NCBI GenBank assembly: GCA_964602515.1 | Contig: CAZRRJ010000001.1 | Coordinates: 248,001-312,000, forward strand | Length of the DNA stretch: 64,000 nt | Direction: 5' to 3' | DNA from: Carboxylicivirga sp964602515 | GTDB lineage: Bacteria > Bacteroidota > Bacteroidia > Bacteroidales > Marinilabiliaceae | Part shown: positions 28,544-37,039 of the stretch, piece by piece | How the letters are laid out: each line of letters begins with the position of its first letter | Position numbering within the stretch: position 1 is the stretch's first letter | The notes under the pieces: model-generated | Told to the model about the DNA's origin: nothing | Seen by the model: the letters and a program-made list of their open reading frames with translations, nothing else | Database searches by the model: none | Made by a program: the position numbers and the translations under genes

Positions 28544-28748
28544 TCGAAGTTAGCCCAATTTAGGACTGTAGTTTTATTATGGTCCAAAATGAATTGATTA
28601 CAATCATAAAGATAACAGTCTTACGAGTGCCGATTTGTGCCATTCTGTGACCTGTTTAAACTAAAAATAAAATAGGTCACGATTTTAGTCACAAAAGTGG
28701 GTCTGTTTTTGTCTTTTTGGAAGGTATTTGCTGTTAAATAATAGGTAT

Positions 28749-28783
28749 AAAAAAAGTCCTACAGTATTTATACCGTAGGACTT
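28749..28783 (-). terminator. Terminator at the downstream end of the defence island
   Basis: AAGTCCTAC (28754-28762) pairs perfectly with GTAGGACTT (28775-28783). Read on the minus strand the hairpin is followed by a run of T. It is the first terminator after the last island gene and no comparable one was seen inside the 19.5-kb gene block. Confidence 0.8.
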
Positions 28784-28817
28784 GTCGTGCTTTTGTCAAA
28801 ATAAGGCTATTCTGACT

Positions 28818-28850
28818 TGCGGAGAGAGAGGGAGCAAAACCTTCTCTCTC
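28818..28850. repeat. tRNA-3'-end-like inverted repeat, possible attachment-site remnant
   Basis: TGCGGAGAGAGAGGGA (28818-28833) is the complement of the CCTCTCTCTCCGCA ending found in some tRNAs, the usual target of integrative elements. An 11-bp stem (28822-28832 with 28840-28850, one G-T pair) forms around AGCAAAA. No full tRNA gene is present here. The attachment-site reading is inference. Confidence 0.3.
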
Positions 28851-29057
28851 TAATATCCTGTAAAATAGCATTGTTACAAAAATGCCAGATTTGATAGTTA
28901 CCTAATAGTTACCTAATAATGACTGGAATTGTCTTTTAACTGTCATAAAAAGTCTTCCACTTTTACTGCAACTCTTCAGATATAAAAATATAACTTTTTA
29001 GAGCATTAACAAGGCTTAATTTGTGGATTCAGTGGCTATTTTCAGATATAGTGCGGA

Positions 29058-30398
29058 TTATCCAGTTGTTGTAACCATATTATGAGTGATTGAGTTGTAT
29101 GGAAATAATTCAGGCATTACGCTGTGAATAAACTCATCTTCAAAAAAACATTGCGCTACTCTATTATCAAACATTTCAGGGTCTAAAGGTAGCTTGGCAT
29201 TAGGATTATGAAATATCATAACTCCTTCAGACCAAGTTTCTGGACTATTCTCGTTAACAGGGTAAGTAATAGTATTAGGTACTGCTGCATTTGGGTTATG
29301 ATTGTAATAGTTTCCCATTCTAACTAGATTAAGCTTTTCACTACCTAATCCAGCCTGTTTACCCATTCTATTAAACTTAGATAGTGTGCCACTTGATGAG
29401 AAAATAACTGCACTTACATTTTCTGAGCCAGGTAAAAAGAAAAAACCACTTGGTATTTTAGTACCATTAGGTTTGGTATAATCATTTACCTTAACTGGCT
29501 TAATTATAAGTTCGCCAGAATCATCAAACGAGTGTTCGTATTTATAGCCATATAGATATTCTGATAAAGAATTAAAAGTCCAAATCATTGACATTGTATC
29601 ATGAAAATCTGCTATTGCTATAGCAAATGGTTTGTTTTTGACATGTTCCTTTTCCCAATATTTCTTTTTCATTTTGTCAAAAATGGCACTACCATAGAGA
29701 AGTGGGATTTCGTTCTTTAGTTTTTCTTCAATCTCATTTTGATTTTTGGGTTCAGTTTCTTCTAACGAAGTTTTTCTGCTGATAATCACCGCTTCAACAG
29801 CAATCTCTTCATTCAGTTTTTCAATCATATAATCAGGAGCATTATAATTTCTTTTGAAGGAGAAAAACTGTTCTCTAAAAAAACAATACAGATATAATTC
29901 CCAAACGCGAGAGTCAAAGCCATTTAGTGATTGAAATTGGTCAATGAAGTTTCCATCTATGTCTTTATAGTGATACGACACCTCTTTAATTACCTCTTTT
30001 GCTGATGATAGGCTAATACTTGTCTTTAGCAGTTCATAATTTGGGTGAATTTGTTTCTCATTATCTAGCTTTCCAAATAAATCAAAAAAATCATGGTTAT
30101 TGTCGTGAAATACAATTGAGTTGCTACTCATTTGTTTATCTATCCATTGCCGAGCCTCTTCAATTGTAGGAATACTTGCTTCCACTTTTTCGGCTCGATA
30201 TTGCTTTGCATTATCTCTGGATAAAATACAGCCATAATAATCATTATCCGTATAATCCAGACTAATTAACCCAATTAGTCCGCCGTTTCCATTGGAGTAA
30301 AATTCTAATTCTTGGGTGAAATATCGCACAAATGGCTCTCTTGTAAAAAGAAGGTAAATATCAAAAAGTTTCTTATTAATAGGTACTGCAGTTTTCAT
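29058..30398 (-). CDS. Probable PD-(D/E)XK-like nuclease of the defence island, family not recognised
   Basis: 446 residues, no signal peptide or membrane segment. A nuclease-like pattern lies at residues 160-205: E167 in RVWELYLYCF, P188-D189 in YNAPDYMIEK, and E202 in EEIAVEAVII, which fits a helix, PD and ExV/ExK layout of the PD-(D/E)XK superfamily, but the usual Lys is replaced by Val. The C-terminal half contains AIADFHDTMS and a Gly/Phe-rich PSGFFFLPG segment I cannot assign. It is last in the island, 62 bp behind the DUF3800 gene. It could be an effector or an accessory gene of the preceding system. Confidence 0.6.
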   Translation of the reverse strand: MKTAVPINKKLFDIYLLFTREPFVRYFTQELEFYSNGNGGLIGLISLDYTDNDYYGCILSRDNAKQYRAEKVEASIPTIEEARQWIDKQMSSNSIVFHDNNHDFFDLFGKLDNEKQIHPNYELLKTSISLSSAKEVIKEVSYHYKDIDGNFIDQFQSLNGFDSRVWELYLYCFFREQFFSFKRNYNAPDYMIEKLNEEIAVEAVIISRKTSLEETEPKNQNEIEEKLKNEIPLLYGSAIFDKMKKKYWEKEHVKNKPFAIAIADFHDTMSMIWTFNSLSEYLYGYKYEHSFDDSGELIIKPVKVNDYTKPNGTKIPSGFFFLPGSENVSAVIFSSSGTLSKFNRMGKQAGLGSEKLNLVRMGNYYNHNPNAAVPNTITYPVNENSPETWSEGVMIFHNPNAKLPLDPEMFDNRVAQCFFEDEFIHSVMPELFPYNSITHNMVTTTG

Positions 30399-30460
30399 TA
30401 TCTCGACGTTTAATTTTTCTATACTTACAAAAATTTCAAGAATAAAAAGAAGCTATTCTA

Positions 30461-31576
30461 TTAGTTGTAAGCAAATATTAATTGCATTTTCGACATATCA
30501 TCTAAACAGACTACATTGTGAAAAAGAACTTTATTTTTGGAATCAGATTTGTTAATTAATTCAATGTATAGTTTTAGATTTTGTTTTTGTATGTCATTGA
30601 GGTTCTGCAAGCATCCTTCAATATCCTCAATTGTTGTTGTATTAATAAACGAAAATAATTTTCCAACGAAACCTGTAAAAACATCTGATGCTTGTATGAA
30701 CTTGTTGCCATCAGAATCAATAAAACTGTAATTTTCTAGTAACTGACCATTATCTGTTATTTTGTAATCCTGAATTTTTTCTTGAATTGATTCTTCAACA
30801 TCAAAGAGATGTGTTGAGTTCTTAAATAAATAAACAGGGCGAAGATAAAAGTGTGAAAAATCCTTTAATAGGATAAATTCTTCTTCATCCATGACAAAGG
30901 GTAAAGAATTCTTTTTTTTCGATTCTTTAAAAATCTGTCTTAAAGATGTTAATCCGAGATGGTACTCAGGAATACTTTCATATTCCTCAAATATTAATAG
31001 CAAATCATCTATAAAATCAATTAACCTTTCCTTTTTTATATCTGGATACTCATAATGATGAAAAAGTGTAATTACTTCATTTGTATTTAGCTTAATAACT
31101 TTGAACAAATCATTTTTTAAATTCAGAGCAAACTGCTGACCTAATTTCATTGCAACTTCCGAATTCATTATAGCGGAATCAACAATGTCAACTATTGAAT
31201 AGTAAAGAATGTTTAAGGTGGAATAATGGACGTAAAAATCGTTTTGAAGCAAGTAGGATAAAAAATAACTTAGCTTACTTGACTTTAAGCAAGAAATAAA
31301 GTCTCCCTTAGCTATGTGTTTTAATTTTACTTCTTTTATTGATTTCTGAAGATTAAGACCAGTAAATAAAGCATCAATATTAGGTTTGTCTCCTAAATAG
31401 CCAACGCCTCCTAATACGAAATTTGAGTCATAAGAGGCATTAAACTTTTCTTCATTAAGATAAAATTTCCTAATGTTGTTCGTTTCATCGTAATAAAATG
31501 TGTATTGAGAATCAAAGTCTCCATCGGAAACCATTTGCATTGTCATTTGTCTTATATGATTTATTTCAAAATCCAT
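30461..31576 (-). CDS. DUF3800-like RNase H-fold protein
   Basis: 371 residues. The YYDETNN motif (D30, E31) near the N-terminus and the C-terminal FIDSDGNKFIQASDVFTGFVG fit DUF3800, a family related to the RNase H fold with acidic active-site residues. The family is common in phage-defence and mobile-element settings and its biochemical role is mostly unknown. It lies 49 bp downstream of the Mrr-STAND gene and 62 bp upstream of the 446-residue nuclease-like gene. Confidence is good for the family and low for the function. Confidence 0.7.
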   Translation of the reverse strand: MDFEINHIRQMTMQMVSDGDFDSQYTFYYDETNNIRKFYLNEEKFNASYDSNFVLGGVGYLGDKPNIDALFTGLNLQKSIKEVKLKHIAKGDFISCLKSSKLSYFLSYLLQNDFYVHYSTLNILYYSIVDIVDSAIMNSEVAMKLGQQFALNLKNDLFKVIKLNTNEVITLFHHYEYPDIKKERLIDFIDDLLLIFEEYESIPEYHLGLTSLRQIFKESKKKNSLPFVMDEEEFILLKDFSHFYLRPVYLFKNSTHLFDVEESIQEKIQDYKITDNGQLLENYSFIDSDGNKFIQASDVFTGFVGKLFSFINTTTIEDIEGCLQNLNDIQKQNLKLYIELINKSDSKNKVLFHNVVCLDDMSKMQLIFAYN

Positions 31577-31625
31577 AATTTATTTATAATAAGGGGTGTA
31601 TATTACATTTAACACTTTAATAAAT

Positions 31626-33944
31626 TTAAAAATCTTCCATAGTGGAATTGAAAAGGTTATTGATTACAGTGTCTTCATCTTCAATATCCTTCGCCTCATT
31701 TATGTTTTCTATTTCAACCTCAGATTCTATATTGGAAAGATTATTACTTACTTGTTCATCTACATCAAAATCATAATCTTCTATAACATCAATAGTTCCA
31801 ATTTGTAATTGATGGTTTATCTCGACAGCTTGCTGAAGGCGCTCTTCAATTGCAGTCTCAAGAATACTTCTATCTGTAATTTCATTAATTTGATATGTTG
31901 TTGATATATAGTTATCTATTTCTTCTTCCCAACAACGGCTAATATTATCTTTGAAACTATTAAAAAAGTCAGGATCATTAGTTTTAGCTTCCTCAATCAA
32001 TAGTCTGTAATATTCGTTGTTTGAAATTAATCTGGAGATTTTTTCAATTAAGAAATGTGATGGCACATTTTCTGAAACGCTTTGAATTACTTCATCAAAC
32101 GAAATTGAAAATTCATTAATTAGCTCATTTTTAGCAATATAATCCAAGATTTCTATCAGATACTCTCTCTCAGTCCAGCTCCAATATTTAAACTCCAAAT
32201 TATCAACTCGTTGTATAACATCTTCTTTAATGTCTTGCCAATGAAAAAGCCGAATAAAGCAAATAATAGTATCTAATGTATTATTTGAAGCGTAAGAAAT
32301 AAGATTTGAAGCCTTTTGTTTAAAAGTATTAAGCAATTCAATATAGTTTTCACCTCCTAAAAAAATGCGTTTCGAACCTTTTTCAATGTTGGTTGTAATT
32401 CGTCCTTTAAACTGCTCAAAATACTTCGCAGACCTTAAAACATCAAGATATTCCTCTCCATTATTTAATGAAAATTGATGGTACAGAAAGTCTTCGATTG
32501 ATGGATTTAGAAATCTAAATGTAGTCTCGCTGTAATGTTCTTTTTTCCTAATTGTTCTTGTAACAAATGCATTTAATAATTCTCTTAGTGTTTTGTTATA
32601 AATATTGCTTTCTTTCTTGAGGTTATTATTATTTATTTCGAATTGAATACGCTCTTTAAATGCTTCCTTCAAACGATTTTCATTTATTACATACGTTCCT
32701 CCCAAAGAAAATAATGTAGCCATGAAATAACGAGCATTATCGGAAAGTTGAATGTTAAATGCTTTATCCCAAATCTTTTCTGGTTTATTTAGAAAGCTTT
32801 TCACATTGTCCTTATAGTTTTCAGATTCTACTCTTTCTATATCTGTAAAAAACTGAACAATTCTAGGGGTATAATTCCGGTGCTTTATAATTTCCCAATG
32901 AAAATTATTTCCAAAAAAGATAGTTTTTAACTTTTGCGGTAAGTTTGAAAAGAATATATGGTTATATAATATTCTGGCTTTTTCAATGTTTCCGTAATCA
33001 GTAATTTTTACTTCATGTTTTGACACCTCAATCGTAGAATTGCTTATCGCATCTGATAATTCTTTTGCTTGGTTTAGAATTGTGGTTCTACATGTTAGAA
33101 TCAATCTTTTATTCTTTTCGTTTCTCACACGTTCAATAAAATTGACAATAGCATTGTCTGCATTGCGAGAACTTACTAAATCCAAAGTTATGGCTCCTAA
33201 AAAATCATCAAAGTAGAATACCTGCTTTGCATTTGGTTCAAATGCAGCCTCTGCTTCTTTGATCTCCGTAACATAGGTGAGTTTAAAATCTTGGGCTAAT
33301 AGCTGATATGTTAATATATCTGCGAGTGTAGTTTTGCCAATACCTGGTGCTCCTGTAATTAAAATGAATTTTTTTTGATTAAGAATATCTACCGATTCTT
33401 TATGAGTAACACTTGGTACAAATATTTTTATTCGATTTAAAATTTTTGATTCGATATATTCTGAGCGACCATTGATGCCATTATTTAATATTCTTTTCAG
33501 AACAGTAGTACTTGTAAGCCATAGTTTAAAATGAGCTTCTTCAATTTCCGGAAAATCTCTTAGCGAATCATTTAATTCATTTTGCCCATAAATATCATTT
33601 GTATTATGTATGAAGGGGTGAAGTATAGCTTTTAACTCTTCTTTATTTTGAGGACTTAATTTTACAGAGGTTGCTAAAATGTATCTTTGAGGATTCAGTT
33701 TTTTAATCTTAACCAACTCACTATTTTTTAATTTGTTTTTGAGTTGAGAATATCCCGATTCAAGATAATGTTTTACCTGAACGATTATGTAATTTTCATT
33801 TATAGCAGAAGCATGTCGTAAATCTATACCCTTATCTGAACCAGCCTTAAATGATTGAAAACTTATATTCATTCTTTTGAATAAAATATCCCTAATCAAT
33901 TCTTCCAAGTCTCTATCATTTAATGTGGAAAAGTCGTACATCAA
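31626..33944 (-). CDS. Mrr-type nuclease fused to nSTAND3 NTPase (Avs-like sensor-effector)
   Basis: 772 residues. An N-terminal Mrr/restriction-endonuclease domain (about 1-110) has G35-S-D-K-G-I-D41 and Q56-V-K58, the D...QxK catalytic pattern. A STAND NTPase follows (about 180-400): Walker A G198-A-P-G-I-G-K-T205 and Walker B VFYFD246-D247-FLG. The phrase FYFDDFLG and the later RLILTCRTTIL match nSTAND3. The C-terminal half is helical and could sense a trigger. By analogy with Avs and other STAND defence proteins, it may cleave DNA after recognising a phage component. The C-terminus ends in an acidic tail (residues about 720-772). Confidence 0.82.
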   Translation of the reverse strand: MMYDFSTLNDRDLEELIRDILFKRMNISFQSFKAGSDKGIDLRHASAINENYIIVQVKHYLESGYSQLKNKLKNSELVKIKKLNPQRYILATSVKLSPQNKEELKAILHPFIHNTNDIYGQNELNDSLRDFPEIEEAHFKLWLTSTTVLKRILNNGINGRSEYIESKILNRIKIFVPSVTHKESVDILNQKKFILITGAPGIGKTTLADILTYQLLAQDFKLTYVTEIKEAEAAFEPNAKQVFYFDDFLGAITLDLVSSRNADNAIVNFIERVRNEKNKRLILTCRTTILNQAKELSDAISNSTIEVSKHEVKITDYGNIEKARILYNHIFFSNLPQKLKTIFFGNNFHWEIIKHRNYTPRIVQFFTDIERVESENYKDNVKSFLNKPEKIWDKAFNIQLSDNARYFMATLFSLGGTYVINENRLKEAFKERIQFEINNNNLKKESNIYNKTLRELLNAFVTRTIRKKEHYSETTFRFLNPSIEDFLYHQFSLNNGEEYLDVLRSAKYFEQFKGRITTNIEKGSKRIFLGGENYIELLNTFKQKASNLISYASNNTLDTIICFIRLFHWQDIKEDVIQRVDNLEFKYWSWTEREYLIEILDYIAKNELINEFSISFDEVIQSVSENVPSHFLIEKISRLISNNEYYRLLIEEAKTNDPDFFNSFKDNISRCWEEEIDNYISTTYQINEITDRSILETAIEERLQQAVEINHQLQIGTIDVIEDYDFDVDEQVSNNLSNIESEVEIENINEAKDIEDEDTVINNLFNSTMEDF

Positions 33945-33964
33945 TTATTGGATTTTCTAAATTT

Positions 33965-34864
33965 TTAAAAAGATAGCTTGGAAATTTTCGAGTTTAAATA
34001 ATCCTTAAATGCTTGTGGATATATTACTTCAATTTCATCGGGTAATCCCAATACAAACCGCCCCACACCAATGAAGTTTCCGACATCAGTTGTCAGTATG
34101 TATTTATGGTCATCAGATTCTTTGACATACTTTTCACTTAGAGGAAACTCTTCAATTAATAGGTTATAAGCCAACATTGAAAGCCTTAATTGTATCGCAA
34201 TTGGTTCAAAGCTTTGCATCCGAAAAATATCAGTTATGCCTTTATGATGTTTTGGTTTGTATTCCCAACAATTATCTGTTAGAGCCACTTCTTTAATTCG
34301 TGCTGTTTTAAAAATTTTATTGCTTTGGTCTTCGGTATCATAGCACCAAATACCCATATAATTCACAGTAAAGTCAATAGGTTCAACCAACCTGTCTCTG
34401 ATATTATTGCTATGTCCAGACTTGTATTCTTTTAAAACAACCTGTTTTTGTTGCTTTATTGCCTGAATGATATTAAAAATATTATCGGTTTCTTCTTTTT
34501 TTGAAATAGCATGAATAACCCGGTCAAAATCGTAGAGGCTATATAGCTTCTTTGCAAGCTTATCCTTTAATTCCGAACCATCTTCGATAGCATGAATAGC
34601 CTTACCCAAAATAAAAGCTTCTTCTTCTGTAAAATGAAGTAACTGACTTATGTCCTTTGCAGATGATTCTTCTTTATTGATGTTAAAGAAACCGTTTTTG
34701 TTTTCAATCACGAAACCAACTTGTTTAAATGTATCGAAATAACGATATACAGTTCTTGGAGAAACATCAAAGCGTTCGGATATTTCCTGAATCGTTCTGC
34801 CATACTTACAATCAAGCATTAAAAGAATCTCCAACATTTTCTGAAACTTCGCTTGTTCTGCCAT
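33965..34864 (-). CDS. WYL-domain transcriptional regulator
   Basis: 299 residues. An N-terminal winged helix-turn-helix (about 1-65: TIQEISERFDVSPRTVYRYFDTF) is followed by a WYL domain (about 120-200) containing VEPIDFTVNYMGIWCYD. WYL regulators commonly control defence operons such as CBASS and BREX by sensing nucleic acid or nucleotides. It is encoded in the same direction between the 710-residue protein and the Mrr-STAND gene, with gaps of 42 and 20 bp, so it may regulate either neighbour or the whole island. Confidence 0.88.
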   Translation of the reverse strand: MAEQAKFQKMLEILLMLDCKYGRTIQEISERFDVSPRTVYRYFDTFKQVGFVIENKNGFFNINKEESSAKDISQLLHFTEEEAFILGKAIHAIEDGSELKDKLAKKLYSLYDFDRVIHAISKKEETDNIFNIIQAIKQQKQVVLKEYKSGHSNNIRDRLVEPIDFTVNYMGIWCYDTEDQSNKIFKTARIKEVALTDNCWEYKPKHHKGITDIFRMQSFEPIAIQLRLSMLAYNLLIEEFPLSEKYVKESDDHKYILTTDVGNFIGVGRFVLGLPDEIEVIYPQAFKDYLNSKISKLSF

Positions 34865-34906
34865 ATATAGTTCTTTATATTACCCTTCTTGATTTTAGAC
34901 CGTTGC

Positions 34907-37039
34907 TTATTGATTCAATAACTTATTGATTTTAAGATATTCTCTGATATACTTAAATGGGAAAGGTAGAACAGTTAAACCCTCATGCTTTACAAAGTCA
35001 ACATTCATAGTTTCAATTAGCTCATTAAAAAGCACAGGAGAGCCTTCAATTGGTATAGCTTTTCTGATGTTACAATAATTATTAAAGGATGCTTTTATTC
35101 CTTTGCTTTTATCACCTACAAAGTATTCAACACCTTCGCTATTTGTTCTATGGACAATATCAATATTGGAACTAAAAAGCTCGTATTTCTTTTCTTTACC
35201 TCGCAGAAAATTCCTTAGAATAATCCCTTTTTCCTCAAGTAAAACCTCATTGAGAAGTTCTTTTGCAAGATTTGGTTTGCTGAATTTCAAACCAAGAGCT
35301 GCGTCACGATTAATAACCTGTTCAGCGAATAAGTTTAATTGATTAATAATATCATCAAGTACTGTGCTTGATTCAGGTTCGTTTTTCTTCCACTCATTAA
35401 GTATTTGAATCAACTCCTCTTTATCAAGCTCGAAATCTTCTGTCTCTTTAGCCAAAGCATTACCAACCTTTTTAAATGCAGGAATAGCTCTAGTGTTAGT
35501 TAAACCAATAAGGTTAATGAATCCATCTTTTGATTTTATTAAACCTTCCGGAGTGAAGTTGCCATTTGAGTATGGAGGTTCAAAATACTTTTTATACTGC
35601 TCGTATTGAGATGCGACAAAAAGGTCGCTTAAATCTAAAATATCGAATTGAAGATTTCCATCAGGTGAAATTTTCAAAAATCCTATCTGGTCAACGTCTT
35701 TTGTATCATCTTTCCACCCGAAAATCCAATCATTTTCATAGCCATGAGACTGCCAATCTGTAATTGAAATACAGTTGTTTAAAATATCATCCTTAATTAC
35801 AATTTCTTTAAGGATATTTTTTATTGTCGTAAGAGCCGTGTTATTCTTTCTTTCTAGTCTTTTTTTGGTTTTATCATCATACTCATTTATCTCCTTCTGC
35901 AAATAAAATTCAAATTGATTTGAAAAGTCCTGTAGCGTAATGTGGTGTGTTGCAATTTTTTTAGAAAACAATTTGCCTACCGCTAAATATTGGTCAACGT
36001 CTCCATTCTGATTTTCCTTATTATTAATCAGCCTGATACATAATTCACCGTCTTTAGGATTACCTTTTGTTTTTATAGTGATTCCTAACTGTTCTTTAAG
36101 AAAAGTACTGAACCTTTTGCTAAAAAGGTTGGAATCATTATTCAAAACTTCATCAACTAAAACAATTCTTTTTTCTTGAAATAATTGACTTATTCTTTCT
36201 TCTTTAAAGGCTGAATTAGTCTGTTTAAATTCAAGCCATTGAGCATTCGTCCACGAATCGAATTTAATATCAATATAATCTTTTAAATCCGTTGAGATTT
36301 TTGATAATAAGTAATGCCATGCACCGGCTTTTGAACTAAGAAATTTATCCCAAGATTTAAAATCAATTAATGGAATAGTATTTTTTTTAGCTCCTTTAAC
36401 TTGTCGCATTATAAATACATCTTCATCCTTTTGATTTTCATCAGGGAGTTTCCGTTTTAAAGAGTAGTTTGTACTATTGAAATAATAGCGAGGCAATTCG
36501 TGATATACTTTCTCTTTAATATTCATCCATTTCCTATTGGTAATAGATGTGAAAGTCGCAACAGAATCTTTTAGTATAAAGTCCTTTGTTACCTTGAACT
36601 GAAGTGTAGGTATTTGCCAAATGGTTTTCCCTTTTTTCTTAAACCAGCTCGGATGAGAATAGTAAAACTTTCCTGAGAGGTTGTTGAAGCTGAATAACTT
36701 TGACTTGTTACTTGTAAGACTATTGATTAAAAGTTGAGTCAGGTAATGTGGCTCAATGCTTTCAGGAGAGATAATCTCTGCACTTAATGAATCATGCTCA
36801 CTAATAATCTGCTCAACAATATTTGCAGCTTCATCCTCAGTTACATTCATCATCGTATAAAACGAAGGTTCGTTTTCGTGAACAATTGATTTCACGACTG
36901 GTTGTTTGACCAAGGCGTCTAAATAAAGAGCATTCCAATATCTTCTTTCACTCGATTTTATTTTGATGAAACTAAATGAACTATTAATTGCATCAAAATT
37001 AAATTTGGCTGTTATTTTATTCGTATCAACTTTATGCAT
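34907..37039 (-). CDS. Unknown 710-residue partner of the helicase-nuclease
   Basis: I cannot place this family. It has 710 residues, no signal peptide, no membrane segments and no Walker motif. Visible conserved-looking segments are TIWQIPTLQF (about 138-147), ELPRYYF (about 180), IVLVDEVLNN in the middle, ATHHITLQDF, and a C-terminus with YFVGDKSKGI and GLTVLPFPFKYIREYL. Its start overlaps the end of the helicase-nuclease gene by 8 bp, so translation is probably coupled and the two products likely act together. The length is similar to long prokaryotic Argonautes, but I did not find a DEDX catalytic set, so that remains only an idea to test. Confidence 0.75.
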   Translation of the reverse strand: MHKVDTNKITAKFNFDAINSSFSFIKIKSSERRYWNALYLDALVKQPVVKSIVHENEPSFYTMMNVTEDEAANIVEQIISEHDSLSAEIISPESIEPHYLTQLLINSLTSNKSKLFSFNNLSGKFYYSHPSWFKKKGKTIWQIPTLQFKVTKDFILKDSVATFTSITNRKWMNIKEKVYHELPRYYFNSTNYSLKRKLPDENQKDEDVFIMRQVKGAKKNTIPLIDFKSWDKFLSSKAGAWHYLLSKISTDLKDYIDIKFDSWTNAQWLEFKQTNSAFKEERISQLFQEKRIVLVDEVLNNDSNLFSKRFSTFLKEQLGITIKTKGNPKDGELCIRLINNKENQNGDVDQYLAVGKLFSKKIATHHITLQDFSNQFEFYLQKEINEYDDKTKKRLERKNNTALTTIKNILKEIVIKDDILNNCISITDWQSHGYENDWIFGWKDDTKDVDQIGFLKISPDGNLQFDILDLSDLFVASQYEQYKKYFEPPYSNGNFTPEGLIKSKDGFINLIGLTNTRAIPAFKKVGNALAKETEDFELDKEELIQILNEWKKNEPESSTVLDDIINQLNLFAEQVINRDAALGLKFSKPNLAKELLNEVLLEEKGIILRNFLRGKEKKYELFSSNIDIVHRTNSEGVEYFVGDKSKGIKASFNNYCNIRKAIPIEGSPVLFNELIETMNVDFVKHEGLTVLPFPFKYIREYLKINKLLNQ

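Larger units (their letters stand above)
28544..29057. other. Boundary region between core genes and the defence island
   Basis: About 510 bp without a gene. It holds a 7-bp inverted repeat GTGACCT/AGGTCAC (28647-28680), the minus-strand terminator of the island (28749-28783), a tRNA-3'-end-like inverted repeat (28818-28850) and a tandem TAGTTACCTAA pair near 28900. This is the most likely left edge of the imported DNA. Confidence 0.5.

Noticed and set aside
28818..28850. A real tRNA gene
   Set aside because: Only the last 15 or so bases resemble a tRNA; T-loop is altered and there is no acceptor 5' arm, D-arm or anticodon arm.
34907..37039. Calling the 710-residue protein an Argonaute
   Set aside because: No DEDX tetrad or clear PIWI motifs seen by eye; kept only as a hypothesis to test.
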